Below, piece by piece: positions 58,465 through 64,000 of a DNA stretch of 64,000 bases. The DNA comes from Glandiceps talaboti (taxonomy: Eukaryota > Hemichordata > Enteropneusta > Spengelidae). Made by a program: the position numbers and the translations under genes. The notes beneath the pieces were generated by a model. The model was not told the origin of the DNA. It was given only the letters and a program-made list of their open reading frames with translations, and made no database searches. Each line of letters begins with the position of its first letter. Positions within the stretch are counted from its first letter, which is position 1. The stretch covers positions 13,311,546-13,375,545 of the forward strand of contig NC_135557.1 in NCBI RefSeq assembly GCF_964340395.1, written 5' to 3'.

Positions 58465-59769
58465 CTATCTAGTTGAAAATCTTTGATTTACAACTACCGA
58501 CTGCCCGACACTTAAGGGACCTAATGACTGAAGCTTGCTAGCTTCCTGTGTCATATCCCTGATATAAAAACTTATAAAGGAGTTTGGGGAGCGCCAGGTT
58601 CCTGCCTGTAGAATCTGTGCTACCGGTACCCCTGAGAACAAAGCCCATGATGCCGAGAGAGCCCTGACTTCATGTGCAGTGACTCTCTCTAACTTACAAG
58701 CAGAGCTGGAACTTACTTTGTAAGTCCACTTCACAGTTTCTACCAGCCATTTGGATATAATGGCTGGAGAAATGTCAGAGGATGATGGAGGAATAGGCAA
58801 AAAAAGTCTAGTCCTACTACCTCGAAAAGGTTTGATACGTTTAAGGTACCAAAGTAAGGACCTTTTGGGGCAAAGAAGACGCTCTGAGCGGTCTGAGCCC
58901 ACAAAGGAATCAATAGCTTTAATGATGATCGGCTGAGCCAAGGATCCTAGAACCTGATTCTTGGCCAGAAACCTAGGGTCAGTGCGCAAGATCACCTGAT
59001 CCCCTCTCCACTGAATAAAACCCGAACGAGTATCCAATGCATGGATCTCACTCCTACGCCGGCCTGATGCAAGGGCTAGGAGAAAAACCGTTTTAAAGGT
59101 AAGGGCTTTAAGCGAGATGGAATGAAGTGGTTCAAAGGGGGGTTCTCTCAGTGCTCTAAGAACCAAGGATAAACTCCACTGAGGTAGTGGCGTTTGTTTA
59201 GGAGGGCGTTGAATAAGAAAATGTCTGATCATGTTTGATAAGATCTTATTCTGACCAAAATCTGGTCCCCCGATGCTTCTGACCGTATTGGCTATCGCCG
59301 TGCGATACACCATAATAGTCTTAACTGCATACTTTTTCTCCTCAAACAGAAATAAGAGAAAATCTGCTATTGTCTGGGGAGATGGATCGAGAGGATCCTT
59401 CTACCCTCCACGACACCAATCAGAGAATCTTTTCCACTTTTCTCCATAGGTATGGAGGGTGCTGTCTCTTTGTGGTCTGGCAATGACTGAGGCAGCTTGT
59501 TCAGAAAATCCCTGCGAACGGAGGGATCGTTCGATAATCTGAACGCGTGAAGGTGGAACAAGCTCGGGTTGGGGTGAACAATACCCCTTCCCTGAGACAA
59601 TAGGTTCTCTTGATCTGGGAGAACTACTGGAAAGTCTACCAGAAGGGATAGCAATACTGGGAACCAACTTCGGTTTGGCCACAGAGGTGCTACTAGAATG
59701 ACTGAGGAACTCTCCTCTTGGATTTTCCTCAGTACAATTGGAAGAAGTGCAAAGAGGGGGGAAAAGCAT
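58465..59769 (-). pseudogene. DIRS tyrosine recombinase, interrupted by one TAG
   Basis: From the ATG at 59769 the frame runs 122 codons to a TAG at 59401-59403 and then continues in the same frame (KDPLDPSPQTIADFLLFLFE) to the stop at 58465, 435 codons in all. The catalytic residues are visible: Arg in ALASGRRRSEIHALD, HEVR, the Trp of GTWRS and the Tyr of FISFYIRD. The core-binding region is QRDSTLHTYGEKWKRFSDWC. The start overlaps the end of the RT frame by 41 bases. One nonsense codon would yield only the N-terminal third unless read through. It integrates the circular DNA copy. Confidence 0.88.
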
Positions 59770-61408
59770 ACGCGCTCAGTCCTTTCCAAGACATTGACAG
59801 AGCGTCGGTTGCCATTGCTCTCGGATCTGGAATCGGAGACACAAAGAGAGGCAGTTTTCTGTTCATGAAGGTGGCGAACAGATCTACAGTCGGTTCTCCC
59901 CAATGCAGAAACAGAAGGTGAGCAATCTTGACAGGGATTGCCCACTCTGTAGGAAGAACTCTCTTGCAACGCGATAGAGCGTCCGCAATGCCGTTCAGTT
60001 TCCCTGGCACATGACGTGCTGACAGAAGGATCTTTCGGTCTATGCACCACAACATCAGTTCCCATAAGAGGTAACACAGTGTTGGAGACCTGGTTCCCCC
60101 TAGCTTGTTTATGTACGCCACTACGGTGGTATTGTCCGAGTGGACTAGAACACTGTGCCCTGTCACTAGCATCTCGAAGTCTTGCAGAGCTAGGAAAACT
60201 GCCTTCAGCTCTAGCCAATTGATGTGGTGAGAGCTGTCTTGGGGGTTCCAGACACCTGCTGTCATCTGACTGTCTAGGTGAGCTCCCCAGCCCTCTTGTG
60301 ACGCATCCGTGTACAGGGACAGATCCGTGTGACTGTACAAAATGGACTTGCCTTTTAGAAGGTTGCTCTGGTCTAGCCACCATTCTAAATGGAACCTCAG
60401 CACTGGACGAATTGGAACCATTGTGCTGATTGGTTGCGAACTGGGTCGCCAAAGGGCGAGAAGATACAACTGAATTGGCCTGATCCGGAGTCTGGCCCAT
60501 TGTACTATATCGATCAAGGACACCATTAAACCCAGGAGAGACAGAAAATGTTTCGCTGTTATCTGTCTCAGTGGCCATAGGTTCAGAATGACTGAGAGTA
60601 GCTTGTCTATCCGTTCTTGGGTAGGGCAAGCTATTCCCTTGTGTGTAATTAATCTCATTCCCACGAATACTGTATCCTGACTTGGGATGAGAGCTGACTT
60701 GTCGTAACTGGGGATAAAACCCAGAGAAAGGATTAACAACAATATCTGTTGAATCCGTTCGAGTAACACCTCCCTTTGTGCATCCCGTATCAACCAATCG
60801 TCGAGATATGGATGTAAAAGGGTGGCCCGTCGGTGTAACCAGGCTACTGGCGCCGCTACCACCCGGGTGAACACCCGGGGAGCAGTGGCTAGCCCAAACG
60901 GGAGTGCTGTATACTCGAAAGTTCGGTCTAGGACCGTAAAACGAAGAAACCGGCAACACGAATTGTGGATAGGGATGTGGAAATAGGCGTCTTTTAGATC
61001 GATGGACGCTAGCCAGTCGTTTGGTCGGACAGCGGCTAAAACTGCTCTTGGTGTTTCCATCTGAAATCTTGGTACTGAAAGAAACGTATTCAGTGCCGTT
61101 AGATTGAGAATCGGCCGCCATCCGCCTGACTTTTTCGGGACTAGAAAAAGATGACTGTAAAATCCCATTTGACATGTACTTGGATCGATTTCTCGAATGG
61201 CCCTTTTGGCCAGAAGAGATTCGATCGCGTCCTTGAGTGCCCTTTGTCTTTCCGTGCCTCTTGGTAGAGAGGTTACGAACGGAATGGAAGTGAGGGGCGG
61301 TTGCCTGGCAAATTCCAGAACATAACCGTCCCTTACCGTGGACAAAACCCATTTGTCCTGTGAGATTGAATCCCACGCATCTGCAAAGTGGCTTAGTCTG
61401 CCCCCCAC
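59729..61408 (-). CDS. DIRS reverse transcriptase-RNase H
   Basis: The uninterrupted frame shows RT motifs SIDLKDAYFHIPI (125-137), LPFGLATAPRVFT and YLDDWLI (201-207, catalytic DD), counted from 61408. RNase H has D368 (YTDAS), E400 (WLELKA), D425 (HSDN) and D476 (GIADALSR). The C-terminal GEPTVDLFAT...DALSMSW...YAFPP is typical of DIRS. The first codon at 61408 is GTG. The frame stays open further upstream, across the gag stop, in the +1 frame relative to gag, so translation probably begins by frameshifting or from a spliced message. It copies element RNA into DNA. Confidence 0.92.
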   Translation of the reverse strand: MGGRLSHFADAWDSISQDKWVLSTVRDGYVLEFARQPPLTSIPFVTSLPRGTERQRALKDAIESLLAKRAIREIDPSTCQMGFYSHLFLVPKKSGGWRPILNLTALNTFLSVPRFQMETPRAVLAAVRPNDWLASIDLKDAYFHIPIHNSCCRFLRFTVLDRTFEYTALPFGLATAPRVFTRVVAAPVAWLHRRATLLHPYLDDWLIRDAQREVLLERIQQILLLILSLGFIPSYDKSALIPSQDTVFVGMRLITHKGIACPTQERIDKLLSVILNLWPLRQITAKHFLSLLGLMVSLIDIVQWARLRIRPIQLYLLALWRPSSQPISTMVPIRPVLRFHLEWWLDQSNLLKGKSILYSHTDLSLYTDASQEGWGAHLDSQMTAGVWNPQDSSHHINWLELKAVFLALQDFEMLVTGHSVLVHSDNTTVVAYINKLGGTRSPTLCYLLWELMLWCIDRKILLSARHVPGKLNGIADALSRCKRVLPTEWAIPVKIAHLLFLHWGEPTVDLFATFMNRKLPLFVSPIPDPRAMATDALSMSWKGLSAYAFPPSLHFFQLY

Positions 61409-61463
61409 TGGAATATCCAGTCTTGGAATGGGGAGTTCCTGTATCGTGTTGCCGAGTGGAGAG

Positions 61464-63924
61464 TCAGGAGTGCTGCTGCGAGTCAGAGCCTGGTTTTTTA
61501 AAGCTACTCTTGCTATATAAGGGCTTGTTGGGGCCAGGCTTGCCTCTACCCCGTTGACTACGCAGTTTACTACGTGGACGTCCTCTGCTAGACTGTCCAG
61601 ATTTACTCCTGTTGCCTTGGAAATTTCTGTTTGCAGGCACCGTATTAGTACTTATACGGTTATCCTTTGGTCTTGCTGGAGTAGCGGTTGTACGTGGTGA
61701 CTCCCACATTAACCGCTCTCTCTGCTTTGCTTCGCTGGCCCGCTGGGCCAGGGAAGTCAAATTACCAGCAAACAGTGAGGAAGTGGAAAACGAGGAGCCT
61801 CTTGCTTCCTGTTTCAGTTCCTGTGTTAACGAGTTAGACTCTCGTTTCAGGAAGGCATCCCTCTCCATCAAAATAAGTGCTGCCCGTCCTCTCGCTGAAG
61901 ATTCGGAGACATGGTAGAGGCCTTTCATTGCAATGCGCAATAGCCTCAGAACCTTAGGCATCTCCGGGGTTTCTTGCTGTAGTTCAGACGTTGCTACGGC
62001 TAGAAACCAATCCATGACAGAACATGCACGAATACTTTCTGCGTGCATCTCCCCTAACTGCTTTAACTGAGTACCAGGGATAGACACGGAGTTGAAAGTT
62101 TTGGCTTTGGCATCCACAGCCTCGGCATCAGTGTCTAGGCTGGGGTAACCAATCCATGGGTCGGTTGTGTGAGTCTTGTATGCACGAGACCGACTTTTTA
62201 ACCATGGAAAATGACCAGGTTTTAACGCAGCAGCTTTATTGCCCTCGCCTAAAACTTCTGACGTTATTTTGTCCAGTTGACCTGAGTACATGGAAGAAAG
62301 TGGAAGAGTAGACGGTTCCTTGACCGGTTGAGACTTTTCCATTTCTTCAAAAGCCATGCAAAACTCCGACTTCATAGTGGGAGCTGGCGGTGGCTTAGGA
62401 CAACGGTCTGGGTACCGATTGTAAACCCATTGAATGCACTCGTGGAAGGAGAACTCCTCATCACGAGTAGGGGAAGTTGAACGCAAAGTGCCCACTACAC
62501 TGGGGGTATCTGGTTCATTTCTCCCAAAGGAGGCATCACTGGGAGCCTTTAATGACATTTCGTCTATGTCTCTCCTGGCTCGACGCTTAGATCGAACTGG
62601 GGAGACCTCCTGTCGACTGGGTTCACGCCTGGGTGACCTCTCACTGGAATACCGATCAAAACGTTCAGAAGAACGTGACCTCGAACGGTTACTCTCACTC
62701 GACTTGGAGGACGAAGAAGATCTTGAACGTGAACGGAAACTCCGCCCTCTAGGGACCGGAGACCGTTGGTTCGAAGGGGAACTGTCTCTTGACCTCTGCG
62801 TTCTGAAACGTCTGCGAGAACGAGAGGGAGAATCCCTAGTAGGAGACATGAAATCATGCTGTGTCCTCCTATCAGTAGGCCTTGAACCCTCAGCCCTGTA
62901 ATAAGGAGGGTGGGATGGCCAGGGGTACTGCCAATACTGCTGTGGCCAACCAACCTGAGGATTAAAAACACCCCATGGTGTCTCAGGAGGCAAACCAAAG
63001 TCACCAGAAAATTGCTGTGGATCAGAAAAAACACCACCAGTAGGCATAGGCATGAACTGGGGATTCCGAAATTCAGCTCTGGTTTGAGGGGGATAAACCC
63101 TCGCACCCCTATACAAAGTGGAATCGTCCAGACCACGCTGTATTCTCTGCCCAGCAGACAACGTTGGTCTAGAACTGACATCACTAGAATTGGTAATTTG
63201 AGGACGATTCATACTCTGATCGACCCTCGAAAAATTACCCAGATTGGTGTGTAAACCAGTCTGCGTACCCTCAATACAATCAGTCCGATTAGCTGGCGAG
63301 CCTGAGACTGGAAAGCGAGGAGGTACGTGGGTAGTAGCTACACCAGGCCCGGTTACGTCAGTACAGGAGATCTCTCGACCGACTGAACGAGTTGGACCAG
63401 CGTTCGACTCGGAAATACTCGTAGCCTTATGACGATTAGAATCACAGTGCTGTGACGACTCGTCAAGTACACTCAACCCTTCCCCCAGGGGAGAGGGAGA
63501 AGTGACCGCTACTCGAGGAACGTTACTAGGGGGTGATAGCTGTATAGTGTCTACGGTCGTCGAGCCCTCTCCGAGAGAGGACCGCATACCACTAGCACTA
63601 CTACCCAGTTCGTCCTGAAAAGGACGGTTTAAAACAACAGAACTAGAAGAAAGCTTACCTGACTTCGGTTCCGCTGTGACAGAAGAACTTACCGTTAAAG
63701 TTGAAGACCGTACACTCGCAGGAGTAGTGACAGAAGCACTCGGCTTTAGATGACCGTTGTTTGTCTGACTGTTTACCTAGTTTACGCCAATTTTCATCGG
63801 ACCAACTAGAACAAACTTCACAGGGTTTGGACTGCGAACACGTTCGACAAGACAGACAAACAGAATGACAATCCTGCTTAGGCATGTCATGACCACACAC
63901 ACCTCTCTTCTTAGGTTTAGTCAT
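61464..63924 (-). pseudogene. DIRS gag-like protein with a frame change
   Basis: The main frame (61464-63587 from the internal ATG, 707 codons) is open upstream to 63777. It has an Arg-Ser-rich block (62560-62840) like SR proteins and a basic C-terminus with RG-rich sequence. The likely start is the ATG at 63924, whose frame encodes MTKPKKRGVCGHDMPKQ and a Cys/His cluster (HSVCLSCRTC, PCEVC) seen at the N-termini of DIRS ORF1 proteins. That frame ends at 63655 and is offset from the main frame. The switch must occur between 63655 and 63777, by mutation or frameshift. It probably packages element RNA. Confidence 0.8.
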
Positions 63925-64000
63925 GACGAAACGAATGACTGAAAAAACAACAACACGGTAAGGCAATGACGTCCGTATATAAGGGACGTCTGCACGGAGA
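63925..64000 (-). promoter_or_regulatory. DIRS leader, possible promoter
   Basis: On minus, TATATA lies about 55 bases before the ATG (plus 63976-63982). The stretch TTGTTGTTTTTTCAG then precedes the start and looks like a splice acceptor. The inverted terminal repeat expected at this end is not in the window. Confidence 0.4.

Larger units (their letters stand above)
58055..64000 (-). mobile_element. DIRS retrotransposon, nearly complete, right end outside window
   Basis: The minus-strand order gag-like, RT-RNase H, tyrosine recombinase, together with inverted and direct terminal repeats instead of LTRs, defines the DIRS order. DIRS elements use a tyrosine recombinase and a circular intermediate instead of an integrase. 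Defects seen: a frame change early in gag and one TAG inside the recombinase. The coding regions are otherwise open, so the copy is young. Confidence 0.93.

Noticed and set aside
59367-61376. A 669-codon minus-strand frame overlapping the RT gene
   Set aside because: It is an alternative frame of the RT and recombinase region with no domain. The overlapping frame has all RT and RNase H motifs.
61338-62901. Plus-strand frames such as 62434-62901
   Set aside because: They are antisense shadows of the Arg-Ser-rich gag-like region.
63611-63657. A 44-nt intron in the DIRS gag (GTAAGC to TTTTCAG)
   Set aside because: Splicing there does not restore the main gag frame, which is in any case already open upstream of the donor.

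Overview
This window looks like nuclear DNA from an invertebrate animal, probably a marine deuterostome or lophotrochozoan. The evidence is spliced genes with GT/AG introns, a claudin/PMP22-type membrane-protein family, class A receptors without introns, hundreds of bases of di- and tetranucleotide microsatellite, SINE tails, miniature inverted-repeat elements, Penelope-like elements with hammerhead ribozymes, a LINE fragment and a DIRS element. Nothing suggests bacteria or plasmids. The exact phylum cannot be read from the sequence.

Layout. 1-3527: about 110 copies of a 32-bp minisatellite. 3528-5950: non-coding DNA with a 254-bp miniature element, a (TG)n tract, a hammerhead-bearing palindrome and a long (TA)n tract. 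5925-12945: an orphan class A GPCR locus in three copies, namely a broken one (5925-6560) and two intact ones in a roughly 2.1-kb inverted duplication (8498-9730 minus, 11540-12787 plus). 12950-24790: gene-poor DNA with microsatellites, foldbacks, tandem duplications and a dispersed family of about 500 bp. 24793-57636: a minus-strand tandem array of four claudin/PMP22-like genes (A, B, C complete with three exons; D lacks exon 1 in the window). Inside and between them lie Penelope-like fragments (28-30 kb), a HECT E3 fragment (31.3 kb), a degraded HTH ORF (34 kb), CACTA-like MITEs, an orphan plus-strand ORF (51.2-52.1 kb) inside intron 1 of gene C, and a LINE fragment (53 kb). 58050-64000: a nearly complete DIRS retrotransposon, minus strand, in the order gag, RT-RNase H, tyrosine recombinase. 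Its right end is outside the window.

How the pieces relate. The claudin-like paralogs duplicated together with their flanks, so aligning them against each other exposes later insertions as filled versus empty sites. The repeated presence of hammerhead motifs, perfect palindromes and one conserved motif of about 45 nt, always abutting (TA)n tracts, is the most distinctive pattern here. Exon and splice positions were read by eye from the sequence. No alignment, database search or RNA data was available.
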